A stretch of DNA of 64,000 nt. Origin: Leptospiraceae bacterium. Its GTDB lineage: Bacteria > Spirochaetota > Leptospiria > Leptospirales > Leptospiraceae. The DNA is taken from assembly GCA_016708435.1 (NCBI GenBank), contig JADJFV010000035.1:186001-250000 (forward strand), written 5' to 3'. The position numbers were made by a program, and so were the translations under genes. The notes under the pieces were generated by a model. It had not been told where the DNA came from and made no database searches. It saw only the letters and a program-made list of their open reading frames with translations. The first letter of the stretch is position 1, and every line of letters starts with the position of its first letter. Positions 16,231 through 23,916 of the stretch are shown one piece after another.

Positions 16231-17718
16231 CTAATTATTTTCGTATATACTTCCAGTTTCTTTCATTAACATAAATAATTCTTTTTCTTCATCAGGAGTT
16301 AATTCCTTTTTTAAAAGGAGCTTTAACTTTCGATCTATTAATTTAATTTGATTATCAGAATAGGTTTTTGCTTCTGTATCAAATAACTCACTACTAAGAA
16401 TTTGATCGATTCGACGATTTTTAAAAATATTAATTCTTTTTTCTGGATTATCTGGATCTTCAGGAAATAGATTATTAAGATTAATGCTACCATCTTCTTC
16501 TTTTTCAAATTTATATAACGCAACATTTTCTAGGGTTGATGCGCCTAGCATAATTTCAGGACTATGAGTAGTAATAAAAAACTGAATATTTGGAAACCAT
16601 TCATTTAATTTACTTGGAAATTTTATTTCCCATTTTGGATGCATATGAACTTCTATTTCGTCAATGAAAACTATTCCGGTGAAGTCTGGGAATTTTGTTG
16701 CTTCTGGTTGAATTTGAATAAAACGGTAGGTAAGATTTATAAGAAAACAAATCATGCTTCTAAATCCAGCAGATAATTCATCATATCCGAATTGTTCATC
16801 ATTAATTATAAAATTAACAATATCAGTATTTAGAGAGATTATTACTTTTTTTTCTAAAAAAACGGATAACATTCTATCTAGAATTTCAAGGTTCATTTTT
16901 GAAATTTGTTCCTTCGCATTTCTTTTGTTATAAAAGTCTAAAAGTAATTTCTTGGGATGAATTAAAGTGTATTTATTTGAAAATAAAGTTTCACAAAAAA
17001 AAGATTGCTCTACTGTAGGAATGTAATCTCTTAAGGAACCAAATGCGATGATTCTGTTAAAATCATAATTAATTACTTCTTTACTATCTAGAATATTACT
17101 TAAACTATATGTATTTTCTTTTGCTTCATTTTTCAAAGAAAGAATTTCTTTATCATCTATCTGTTCGATAAATCCTTTGTTTAAAGAAAGAAATATCGAT
17201 TGTAATAATAGGGTTTTTCCGTCTCCATTCTCTCCCAATATATATATTTGCCGTTTATCTTTTAGTGAATGCAAAGTAATATTTTGAAGGCTATGAAAGT
17301 TTTTAATATAAAATTCATCTAAATAATAGTTTTCAACTGCATTTAGGAAAATATCGAAAAATTTCTTTCTTACTTCTAAGTTATTTACTTTTATTAGTGT
17401 ATTAAACCAATTGCCTATACCTTCTCCATACTCTTTTTTTGAAGGTGCTTTCCCTGAATACAAATCTCCTTTTCTTTTCCAATCAACTCCAACTTTTTTA
17501 TTAGAGTCAGCAGGAGAAGTGATAAAACCAATTGCCTTAATCTTTAAATCATATTCTCCTCCTAAAGACTTTAAAATTATTATATCATCTTTTTTTATTT
17601 CTGGTATATATTCTTCACCACCGCCTGAACCAATCCAATAATTTTTCTCTAAAAAATCATCCAATTGACTTTCTGTTTTTCCAAAATGGTATCCTGCTGC
17701 CCAATATTGTGGTTCCAT
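16231..17718 (-). CDS. AAA/ABC-type ATPase of a Septu-like system, with an N-terminal PUA/EVE-like domain
   Basis: 495 residues. Walker A LGENGDGKT at 161-169, ABC-type signature DELSAGFRS at 313-321, Walker B GIVFIDEIE at 348-356, and H-loop TTHSP at 384-388: an SMC/Rad50-like ATPase of the AAA_21/PtuA type. The first 120 residues are unusual. The pattern YWAAGYHFG, DDFLEKNYWIGSGG, IKKDDIIILKS, LKIKAIGFI and VGVDWKR resembles PUA/EVE-like domains that read modified bases or nucleic-acid ends. This domain call is inference. The HNH nuclease gene follows at once. Together they probably form an anti-phage ATPase-nuclease complex, now perhaps crippled by the HNH frameshift. Start supported by AGGAAG upstream. 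Confidence 0.85.
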   Translation of the reverse strand: MEPQYWAAGYHFGKTESQLDDFLEKNYWIGSGGGEEYIPEIKKDDIIILKSLGGEYDLKIKAIGFITSPADSNKKVGVDWKRKGDLYSGKAPSKKEYGEGIGNWFNTLIKVNNLEVRKKFFDIFLNAVENYYLDEFYIKNFHSLQNITLHSLKDKRQIYILGENGDGKTLLLQSIFLSLNKGFIEQIDDKEILSLKNEAKENTYSLSNILDSKEVINYDFNRIIAFGSLRDYIPTVEQSFFCETLFSNKYTLIHPKKLLLDFYNKRNAKEQISKMNLEILDRMLSVFLEKKVIISLNTDIVNFIINDEQFGYDELSAGFRSMICFLINLTYRFIQIQPEATKFPDFTGIVFIDEIEVHMHPKWEIKFPSKLNEWFPNIQFFITTHSPEIMLGASTLENVALYKFEKEEDGSINLNNLFPEDPDNPEKRINIFKNRRIDQILSSELFDTEAKTYSDNQIKLIDRKLKLLLKKELTPDEEKELFMLMKETGSIYENN

Positions 17719-17838
17719 ACTTAACTTCCTTTATATATAATTACGTTAATCTCTACATTTCAATCCAAACGTAAAGTAGTTCCATAGCTTTACATGGTAT
17801 TAGCTAATGACAAAAAAGGAAAGTAGAAATTATTTGAG

Positions 17839-18135
17839 TCAGCATAACAAACTCCCCGAATCCAAAACCCTAACTAATTTATTTACATTTGCTTTTTCCT
17901 CTACATTAAATAGCGTATTCCATATTTCAGGAAAGGCAAGAATTTCTAATTCTAATATTTTGGTAAAAGAATCTGTATTATACCGCTTTGCTACATCTTT
18001 TAAGAAATCACGAAATCGTTCTACGACTCTCGGCTCTATTGACACAAAGATTGGATTGTTCAAATCGTCTATGCCCACGAAAAAGAGAGACACGCCTGTA
18101 ATAAAAGGCATCTCATAGTATTCATTTTCATTCAT
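17839..18135 (-). CDS. Hypothetical protein
   Basis: 98 residues starting at the ATG at 18135, chosen because CGGAGG lies four to six bases before it; an in-frame ATG at 18153 has no such site. The protein has alternating strands at the start (FITGVSLFFVGIDDLNNPIF) and helical segments after (VVERFRDFLKDVAKRYNTDS). No membrane part or known motif. It follows the lipoprotein gene by 32 bases on the same strand and may share its transcript. A 103-codon frame on the plus strand overlaps it but has no ribosome site and poor composition. Confidence 0.65.
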   Translation of the reverse strand: MNENEYYEMPFITGVSLFFVGIDDLNNPIFVSIEPRVVERFRDFLKDVAKRYNTDSFTKILELEILAFPEIWNTLFNVEEKANVNKLVRVLDSGSLLC

Positions 18136-18167
18136 GCCTACCTCCGTGCGCATAGTCCAGACAGCGG

Positions 18168-18860
18168 CTACTTAATACTATCCACTTTTTCCTGATTGAT
18201 ATTTTTTAGGCTTGGGACATATCCGTTCTCTTTGAGACTTAGCATTGAAATAATTTCTGGGACTACATATTCGTAGCCTCTTGGGTTTACTTCCATACCT
18301 GATCTGTAGCTGGATAATATCAATTTACCGTTATATACTTTGAACGTAATCTCTTGTGATTCACGGGCACCCGGTGGATTTAGAAAGACAGCGACTGTTT
18401 TTTCCTTTTTATTTCGTTTTAGATCCAAATTCTTTTTTGTAATGCTATCACCGGTTTCCGCATTTTTAGAAATATATAACATATACAAGTCTTTTAAAAC
18501 TAACTTGAAATAATTCTCTTCTCCCGTTGGATTATAGATTGGTAATTCCAAAACATCTTTTGAATCAGGAAATTCTTTCTTTAGTAACGCAAGTAATTTT
18601 CGGTTCAATACTTCTTCGAGCGCAGCCCAACTTTGCTTTCTCTCATAATCCTGTGATGTTTTAACATTTTCAATTAAATTTCGAATAGGGAGTTTTTTAA
18701 GGTTCTCTAATTTTTTATCGATTGTATCTTTTTCTTCTTGCGTCAACTCAGTCTTAGCCTCTTCTTTAGGCGCTTCTATATACGGTGCTGGCGCTGATTC
18801 TTCCGGTGTGCTTGCGCAGGTTATTAAACTGAATAGGCTAATTATCATTAAATACTTCAT
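18168..18860 (-). CDS. Lipoprotein of unknown function
   Basis: 230 residues. The signal peptide MKYLMIISLFSLITC has a spirochaete-type lipobox with Cys15. A proline/glutamate-rich linker of about 30 residues follows (STPEESAPAPYIEAPKEEAK). The mature domain has helices at about 55-110 and a beta-rich C-terminal part (VAVFLNPPGARESQEITFKV, YNGKLILSS). No recognised family. Expected on the outer or inner membrane facing the periplasm or the surface. First of a probable two-gene unit with the 98-residue protein. Confidence 0.75.
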   Translation of the reverse strand: MKYLMIISLFSLITCASTPEESAPAPYIEAPKEEAKTELTQEEKDTIDKKLENLKKLPIRNLIENVKTSQDYERKQSWAALEEVLNRKLLALLKKEFPDSKDVLELPIYNPTGEENYFKLVLKDLYMLYISKNAETGDSITKKNLDLKRNKKEKTVAVFLNPPGARESQEITFKVYNGKLILSSYRSGMEVNPRGYEYVVPEIISMLSLKENGYVPSLKNINQEKVDSIK

Positions 18861-18987
18861 TCTATTTTCCTTTTTTTGTTTCTAAAATTATTCTCTCATC
18901 TTACAATAGAATCATTTCGCGATCCGGAAACTTTCTTTCCGATTCTAATTTTTTTAATAACATGACTGATTGTCCGATAAAATAAGG

Positions 18988-19929
18988 ATGAGTAGAAAAA
19001 AGAATCTGACATCCAGTGAACAAATCATTTTAGCGATTGAGTTTTTGAGTCTAGCTGATGAATATATATTTCGAAAGAAAGATTTAAATTCCCTTTCTTT
19101 GGCAGAATTACTCGATGAACTTCAAGACGCCGAGAAGGAAGGCAAAGAATCGGATTGGGGTCTTGATAGAAGGTTTCGACTGTATACAGGAAAGTTAAAG
19201 AAAATCGGTGTTAGTCTAAACTTGAAATCGAAAAAAATAGAATTTGAAAATAAAAATATTCCATTTAAAATTATTTCTACTTATGTAAAATTCTTTTGTG
19301 AGGATTACAACGAACAACACCTTCGTATATTTTTTAAATCAAAAAAAGAAGATTTCTATGAAGTATTGCGGTTATTTGTATTTATTCGATATGCTATAAA
19401 GTATTCACTTGTAATTGAATTAGAATTCGCTAAGTCTATGAATTGGCAGAAATCGATTCGGCGGATAATTCCTAGATACCTTATCTCTAAGAATCAATTT
19501 TTAGATGTTGTGGTAACAGATTTAAAAGATAAACGAGGTAAGTGGTTCTCACTTGTAAATATTATTTCATTAAAAAATGATTTACTCTCTGCCTATAAAA
19601 AAAGGAAAAAGAGTAATATTCCTTTTGATCGAGTTAGCTTTGAAGCTTCCCCGGAAAGTCAGTTTTATTGGGTGACTGTCGTATATACCGTTCAATTCAA
19701 TAGTTATTCCTTTGTTCATTTTTCTACTACGAATGAAATCGAATACAAAGTAATTAACAACGATAATCCACTTGCTATCATTGTAGAAATTTCGTGTAAT
19801 GATGTTTTCTTGATTCAAAGGATTCTGTTTAACTACGGAATTTATGTAAAACTTTTAAGTCCGGCATCTGCGGTTCTTGATTTTAAAAATAAAATTTCTG
19901 CTTTAGGGAAACATTATGAATACTTATGA
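18988..19929 (+). CDS. WYL-like transcriptional regulator (divergent)
   Basis: About 313 residues from the ATG at 18988; AAGG directly abuts this ATG, and a TTG at 18970 is an alternative, so the start is unsure. The N-terminal 100 residues are helical (SEQIILAIEFLSLADEYIFR). The middle, IELEFAKSMNWQKSIRRIIP through RYLISKNQFLDVVVTDLKDK and WFSLVNIISL, follows the WYL domain layout (arginine-rich strand, P-x-x-L, then F-x-L-x-x-I). The end IQRILFNYGIYVKLLSPASA resembles the WCX extension. WYL proteins sense ligands or nucleic acids and often regulate defence loci. The classical W-Y-L triplet itself is not intact, so confidence is moderate. Confidence 0.55.
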   Translation: MSRKKNLTSSEQIILAIEFLSLADEYIFRKKDLNSLSLAELLDELQDAEKEGKESDWGLDRRFRLYTGKLKKIGVSLNLKSKKIEFENKNIPFKIISTYVKFFCEDYNEQHLRIFFKSKKEDFYEVLRLFVFIRYAIKYSLVIELEFAKSMNWQKSIRRIIPRYLISKNQFLDVVVTDLKDKRGKWFSLVNIISLKNDLLSAYKKRKKSNIPFDRVSFEASPESQFYWVTVVYTVQFNSYSFVHFSTTNEIEYKVINNDNPLAIIVEISCNDVFLIQRILFNYGIYVKLLSPASAVLDFKNKISALGKHYEYL

Positions 19930-19955
19930 AGACGCGATGAATCGCGTCTCTACGG
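19928..19955. repeat. REP palindrome, intergenic copy
   Basis: AGACGCGATGAATCGCGTCT followed by CTACGG begins exactly at the end of the WYL-like gene. It is identical over 26 bases to the copy inside the RAYT pseudogene at 13616, so that transposase family is the likely source. The hairpin may also act as a 3' mRNA end. Confidence 0.8.
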
Positions 19956-19966
19956 TTTCGTATTTT

Positions 19967-20197
19967 TCACAACCCACTCTCCCTACTAATATACCGGATA
20001 CTATCTATTAACTCCTGCGTGATGGAAATTCTTCTTGATTCTAAGGAGTCGAAGAGGAAGGAAACAAAAGTTGTATTAGGTTTTTCTCCGAAGGATTTTA
20101 CATGGTCTAAGTATAATTTTTTGCACTTCGCCACGTCTCTGTTAGCCACATCGGTTTCGATGCTGGTATCATTTCTTTTTTCTATTAAAGCTTGCAC
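19967..20197 (-). CDS. Small hypothetical protein, GTG start
   Basis: 76 residues. The GTG at 20195-20197 has an excellent ribosome site, AAGGAG six bases upstream, which argues for a real gene. Sequence is hydrophilic and helical (VANRDVAKCKKLYLDHVKSF, then FLFDSLESRRISITQELIDS). No domain recognised. It is convergent with the WYL-like gene and lies beside repeat DNA. No partner gene is evident. Confidence 0.6.
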   Translation of the reverse strand: MQALIEKRNDTSIETDVANRDVAKCKKLYLDHVKSFGEKPNTTFVSFLFDSLESRRISITQELIDSIRYISRESGL

Positions 20198-20379
20198 GAA
20201 TTTCTCCTTTCTTATGCACGAGAAACATTTCTAGAGGATGAATTTCTGAACTGTTTTCTGTTTATGAAATGATTCTATACCAAGGGCAGGACAAGATGCG
20301 GAAAATGTTTTTCCGATTTGGTAATTTCTTTTAGGAGGGGGAAATTTTTTTACTTTCTTTTACTTACCGTTTTATTACC

Positions 20380-20500
20380 GATACATCAAGGATAGTATCA
20401 AACATAGTTTCAAGAATAGTATCAAAGATACTACTTTTAATTCTATGACTATCTTTGATACTATGGATGTCAGTTTCTTTGATTCTATACTTGAGATATA
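20380..20500. repeat. 12-bp-period repeat array, locus 1
   Basis: Imperfect 12-base units built on GATAGTATCAAA follow one another from 20391 (GATAGTATCAAA, CATAGTTTCAAG, AATAGTATCAAA). The same unit then appears in inverse orientation (ATCTTTGATACTATG) to about 20490. The start CCGATACATCAA is shared with the array at 47121. No gene overlaps it. Confidence 0.75.
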
Positions 20501-20564
20501 GACAACTTAACGGCTTCTTAATTTCTACTAGAGCTTTGGACTTGTTTGATTAGAGACAGGCGGA

Positions 20565-20731
20565 CAATGTCATTCAGTTAAGTGCCATTTACCCCAGTCA
20601 CCTCGAACTGCTTAATCGTGAGAGGTCTAACCGGCATACGTCGTATAAGATTAACCAATACAATGTTTGAGAAATAGATTTCTCACATTCGTTCGAAATG
20701 ACCGTATAATTTCCTTAACTTAATGACTTTG
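20565..20731. mobile_element. MITE-like element with TGTCATT arms and a TTCGAAC-type core
   Basis: Outer arms CAATGTCATTCAGTTAAG (20565-20582) and CTTAACTTAATGACTTTG (20714-20731) are inverted copies of each other and match the arms of 41884-42049 and 47345-47505. The core differs: it carries GTCACCTCGAAC and GTTCGAAATGAC, the other repeat family. This is one element inside another, or arms shared by two element types. Confidence 0.7.
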
Positions 20732-20755
20732 CCCGATATCGTTCAAAGTCATTAA
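20720..20755 (-). terminator. Hairpin at the end of bioA
   Basis: A perfect 12-bp stem (TTAATGACTTTG with CAAAGTCATTAA, 12-base loop) overlaps the bioA stop codon. There is no T-run, so it may protect the 3' end or be part of the repeat element rather than a true intrinsic terminator. Confidence 0.4.
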
Positions 20756-22035
20756 ACATTCAAAATTATCCCTTCTATTACTTCAAATATTTTACCCAGG
20801 GAGCTTTGGCTGATTGTATACGGGGGAGCGACATACACTGTGTTACCCAGTGGGCGAATCATGACGCCTCTTTCGAGAGAGTAGGCTTTTATCTTTTTAG
20901 AAATAGGATTCAGGTAATCAGACTTACCCTCTAGTTCAAAAGCACAGACCGCTCCGAGAGTTCGGTCGTTTATCATGCGCTCTCCGTGTTTTTGTTTTAG
21001 GAGGGACATTCTTTCTTTTAGCTCTGCTTCCAAGCGGATAACATCGTTTAGGCGGTCTTCTCTTTCATACAATTCTAAAGAAGCAAGACCTGCCGCACAA
21101 GCGGAAGGATTTCCTGTCATCGTGTGACCGTGGTAGAATGCTTTGTTTGCGTCCTCTGAATAAAATCCTTCGTAGATTCTTTCTGATACAAGTGTAGCGG
21201 CTAATGGCATTACCCCACCTGTGAGACCCTTTGCGAGAGTGATGAAGTCAGGCTTGATACTCGCATGCTCATAGGCAAAATTCTTAGCTGTTCTCCCAAA
21301 CCCTGTAAAGATTTCATCTAGAATGAGAAGCATATTGTATTTATCACAAAGGCTTCTTAGTTTACTTAAAATTTCTTTTTTGTAAAACTTCATTCCTTCT
21401 GCCCCCTGGATTAAGGGCTCGATGATGATCGCTGCCGTAGTATCAGAATTAGCCGCTAGATATTCTTCTAGAGGAGCGAGACATTCCTCTTTGCAAGAAG
21501 AAGGATTTTTTCCAATTGGACAGTTATTGCAATCGGGAGAAGGAAATTCAGGGGAATGAAAAAGTAGATTTTTAAAGCTTGCGTTAAATGTTGATTTGCC
21601 CGCTACTGACATTGCCCCGATTGTATCTCCGTGGTAGCAATGACTAAAGTGTAAAATTTTTTCCTTTTTAGTTTCGCCTCTGTTTTGAAAGTATTGGGTT
21701 GCCATTTTAATCGCTATATCTATGGCACAGGAGCCGTTATCCGAATAGAATACAGCTTTAAAAACATTCTGATTCAATTGAATTAATTTCTCTGCAAGTA
21801 GTTCAGCGTTTACATTTGTGTAACCCGCAAGTAAGACATGATCTAAGTTAGATATACTTTCTTTTACTTTTTCGATTATGTAAGGATGATTGTGACCGTG
21901 AATGCTAATCCACCAGGAAGAAACTGCGTCGATGTAAGAATTTCCTTTTTCATCGTATAGAAATTCTCCTTTTGCCCGGACAACCTTGAGAGGATCGGGT
22001 TGTCCTTTTAAAATTGTATAAGGATGCCAGATCAC
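20752..22035 (-). CDS. bioA: Adenosylmethionine-8-amino-7-oxononanoate aminotransferase
   Basis: 427 residues. BioA converts 8-amino-7-oxononanoate (KAPA) to 7,8-diaminononanoate with S-adenosylmethionine as amino donor and PLP as cofactor, the third-last step of biotin synthesis. Seen: the opening WHPYT, DAVSSWWISIHGHNHP, the PLP aspartate in LLILDEIFTGFGRT (D240) and the PLP lysine in ITLAKGLTGG (K269), plus the family motif FYHGHTMTGNPSACAAGLAS. Unusual is a cysteine cluster at 169-185 (CNNCPIGKNPSSCKEEC) in a loop. The start overlaps the bioD stop by four bases, so both genes are co-translated. Confidence 0.96.
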   Translation of the reverse strand: MIWHPYTILKGQPDPLKVVRAKGEFLYDEKGNSYIDAVSSWWISIHGHNHPYIIEKVKESISNLDHVLLAGYTNVNAELLAEKLIQLNQNVFKAVFYSDNGSCAIDIAIKMATQYFQNRGETKKEKILHFSHCYHGDTIGAMSVAGKSTFNASFKNLLFHSPEFPSPDCNNCPIGKNPSSCKEECLAPLEEYLAANSDTTAAIIIEPLIQGAEGMKFYKKEILSKLRSLCDKYNMLLILDEIFTGFGRTAKNFAYEHASIKPDFITLAKGLTGGVMPLAATLVSERIYEGFYSEDANKAFYHGHTMTGNPSACAAGLASLELYEREDRLNDVIRLEAELKERMSLLKQKHGERMINDRTLGAVCAFELEGKSDYLNPISKKIKAYSLERGVMIRPLGNTVYVAPPYTISQSSLGKIFEVIEGIILNV

Positions 22036-22700
22036 TTAAATAGATTTTTGATTGATTCGTTTGTGTCGAAGTAAGTGTCTATGTATTGTAAAAATGGTTT
22101 TCCATCTACAATGCTAGCTGGAATTCCTAATTCGCCAAGGCATTTCACTCCGGAAAATTCTTGGATTGTAAAAATATTATTTCGCGACAAATCATTCTTT
22201 TCCCCTAGCATGTAAAAACCATGAATCGGAATGTCTCGATTTTGCATTGCCTCTATGGAGAGTAACGTTTGGTTAATCGTTCCAAGTTCTGGAGAGGAAA
22301 CTAGGATCACCGGGATTCTAGATTTTTTTAAAATGTCTACCATCATCGTGCTAGAATTAAGTGGAACTAAAAGTCCACCTGCGCCTTCGATGATCGTTGG
22401 CTCTGCCATTTGCGTCATGAACTTTTCTGCAAGACGGATTGTGTCTACACTTTTGAATTCGAGTTCTCCCGCATAATGAGGGGAGGCTGGTTTTAGAAAA
22501 TGGTAATCTGTCTCCATGAAGAATTTATCCTGGAGTCCGGTTAATTTTTTTACTTTTAAAAGATCGGAATCATTTAACGCGCCGGTTTGAACAGGTTTCC
22601 AATACCTTAACCCAAAATGCCTAGCATACTTTGCCATCAGCATAGATGAAAAGAGTGTTTTCCCGATATTTGTTCCAGTCCCAGTAATAAATATTGCCAT
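22032..22700 (-). CDS. bioD: Dethiobiotin synthetase
   Basis: 222 residues. BioD forms dethiobiotin from diaminononanoate, CO2 and ATP, the step after BioA. The modified P-loop GTGTNIGKT is at 7-15, with YWKPVQTGA and the glycine-rich EGAGGLLVPL motif in their usual places, and VILVSSPELGTINQTLLSIE after. Length and order are normal for the family. It is followed by bioA with a four-base overlap and preceded by the acyltransferase gene with a two-base gap. No bioB or bioF is in the window. Confidence 0.95.
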   Translation of the reverse strand: MAIFITGTGTNIGKTLFSSMLMAKYARHFGLRYWKPVQTGALNDSDLLKVKKLTGLQDKFFMETDYHFLKPASPHYAGELEFKSVDTIRLAEKFMTQMAEPTIIEGAGGLLVPLNSSTMMVDILKKSRIPVILVSSPELGTINQTLLSIEAMQNRDIPIHGFYMLGEKNDLSRNNIFTIQEFSGVKCLGELGIPASIVDGKPFLQYIDTYFDTNESIKNLFK

Positions 22701-22702
22701 AT

Positions 22703-23875
22703 CTACTTAGTTCCAAAGACTCTCTTTAAAATAAATGATTTTTTTATTACGTAATAGTAGAAAAAAAAACTCAGAAAGTAGACAAGTAGGGTATGAATAG
22801 AGAATTTCAGAAAAATGGGAATATTAACTTTCAGTAAAAAGTTTGCTAGGATAAGTGAAATCGGATGATGGAGTAAATAAATGCTCATTCCAGAATTTCG
22901 TAAATGGTCGAGTGTTGGACTCGTGTGATCTAAATATTTTTGGAAAAAGGGAAGCAATAAGAAAATAATACTCCAAGCCAGAAGAATATCAATGAGCCAA
23001 TGAAAAACTCGAATGAAAATTCTCTTGGAATCAAAAGTAAAATTCATCCAGTAGGGATCTATCTCACTCAGGTAAAGAAAAATTGCGAATAACAATATTA
23101 TTCCTATGGAGTGAAAAATATTTTTTATTCGCAAAGAATTTACATTTTGGAGTAAACTATTTTTGTAGGCAATTACCCCAATCATAAAGTAGGCAAGATA
23201 ATAGGTGAAGGAAACAGGTTGTATCCGCAAATAAGAATCGTCTTTGTTAAAAAACCAATTTACGATTAAAACAGGGGCAAAACAATATAAGACTGCTTTT
23301 GAATATAAAATTAGATTGGAAGAAAAATTCACAGTTAATTTAAAATGAATTTTCTTAAAATGCTTTCGTGCTCCGAAATAAGAACTAGAAGAAATTCTTT
23401 CGAATAGATAAAATTTATGATCCATCAGTAAAACAAAACTATATAAAAACAAATAAACCAAAAACCAGATATGAGAAAGATCAAATTCTTCTGTCGAAAA
23501 AAATCTTGGATAATATTCCCAAAAAGAAATTGGACTGTGTTTTTGATTGTATACCAAAAAGTATTGGACGGGGGAGAATAAAAAAAGTCCGACTAACAGC
23601 GGAGCAAACATTCTTTCAAACCTAGAGAAAGTAAAGTTTCTTCCTCCATGTTTGTTTAATACCATATAAGAAAAAAAACCTGACAGGAAAAAGAAAAGTG
23701 GCATTCGAAATACATGAATCAAGTGAACTAGGATTGTAAAAAAATAGTGTAGCTCGTCACTCTTTATCGCGTAGCCAATGCTAGGAGCATAGACAATGGA
23801 TGTGTGGAAAAGAACTCCAAGTAGAAGTGCGAATGTCTTTAAATTGTCTAGATAAAATAATCGTTTGTGCATCAC
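22703..23875 (-). CDS. Acyltransferase 3 family membrane protein (OpgC/OafA-like)
   Basis: 390 residues with about ten membrane helices. The opening RLFYLDNLKTFALLLGVLFH with the catalytic-type histidine (VLFHTS) and the helix RMPLFFFLSGFFSY are standard for acyltransferase family 3, which moves acyl groups onto sugars, glucans or lipids at the inner membrane. The closest flavour is OpgC/MdoC. The start is GTG at 23875 or the ATG just after it. It is first in a unit with bioD and bioA; whether it has anything to do with biotin is unclear. Only about 40 bases separate it from the divergent OmpA-like gene. Confidence 0.88.
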   Translation of the reverse strand: MMHKRLFYLDNLKTFALLLGVLFHTSIVYAPSIGYAIKSDELHYFFTILVHLIHVFRMPLFFFLSGFFSYMVLNKHGGRNFTFSRFERMFAPLLVGLFLFSPVQYFLVYNQKHSPISFWEYYPRFFSTEEFDLSHIWFLVYLFLYSFVLLMDHKFYLFERISSSSYFGARKHFKKIHFKLTVNFSSNLILYSKAVLYCFAPVLIVNWFFNKDDSYLRIQPVSFTYYLAYFMIGVIAYKNSLLQNVNSLRIKNIFHSIGIILLFAIFLYLSEIDPYWMNFTFDSKRIFIRVFHWLIDILLAWSIIFLLLPFFQKYLDHTSPTLDHLRNSGMSIYLLHHPISLILANFLLKVNIPIFLKFSIHTLLVYFLSFFFYYYVIKKSFILKRVFGTK

Positions 23876-23916
23876 TCATTAAGTAGATTCTATTTTTTCC
23901 GATGTTATTAGAGCTT

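Noticed and set aside
17807..18118. 103-codon plus-strand frame opposite the 98-residue gene
   Set aside because: No ribosome site; the minus-strand frame has a strong one and better protein-like composition.
20380..20500. CRISPR array
   Set aside because: Units abut every 12 bases with no spacers and occur in both orientations; no cas genes nearby.
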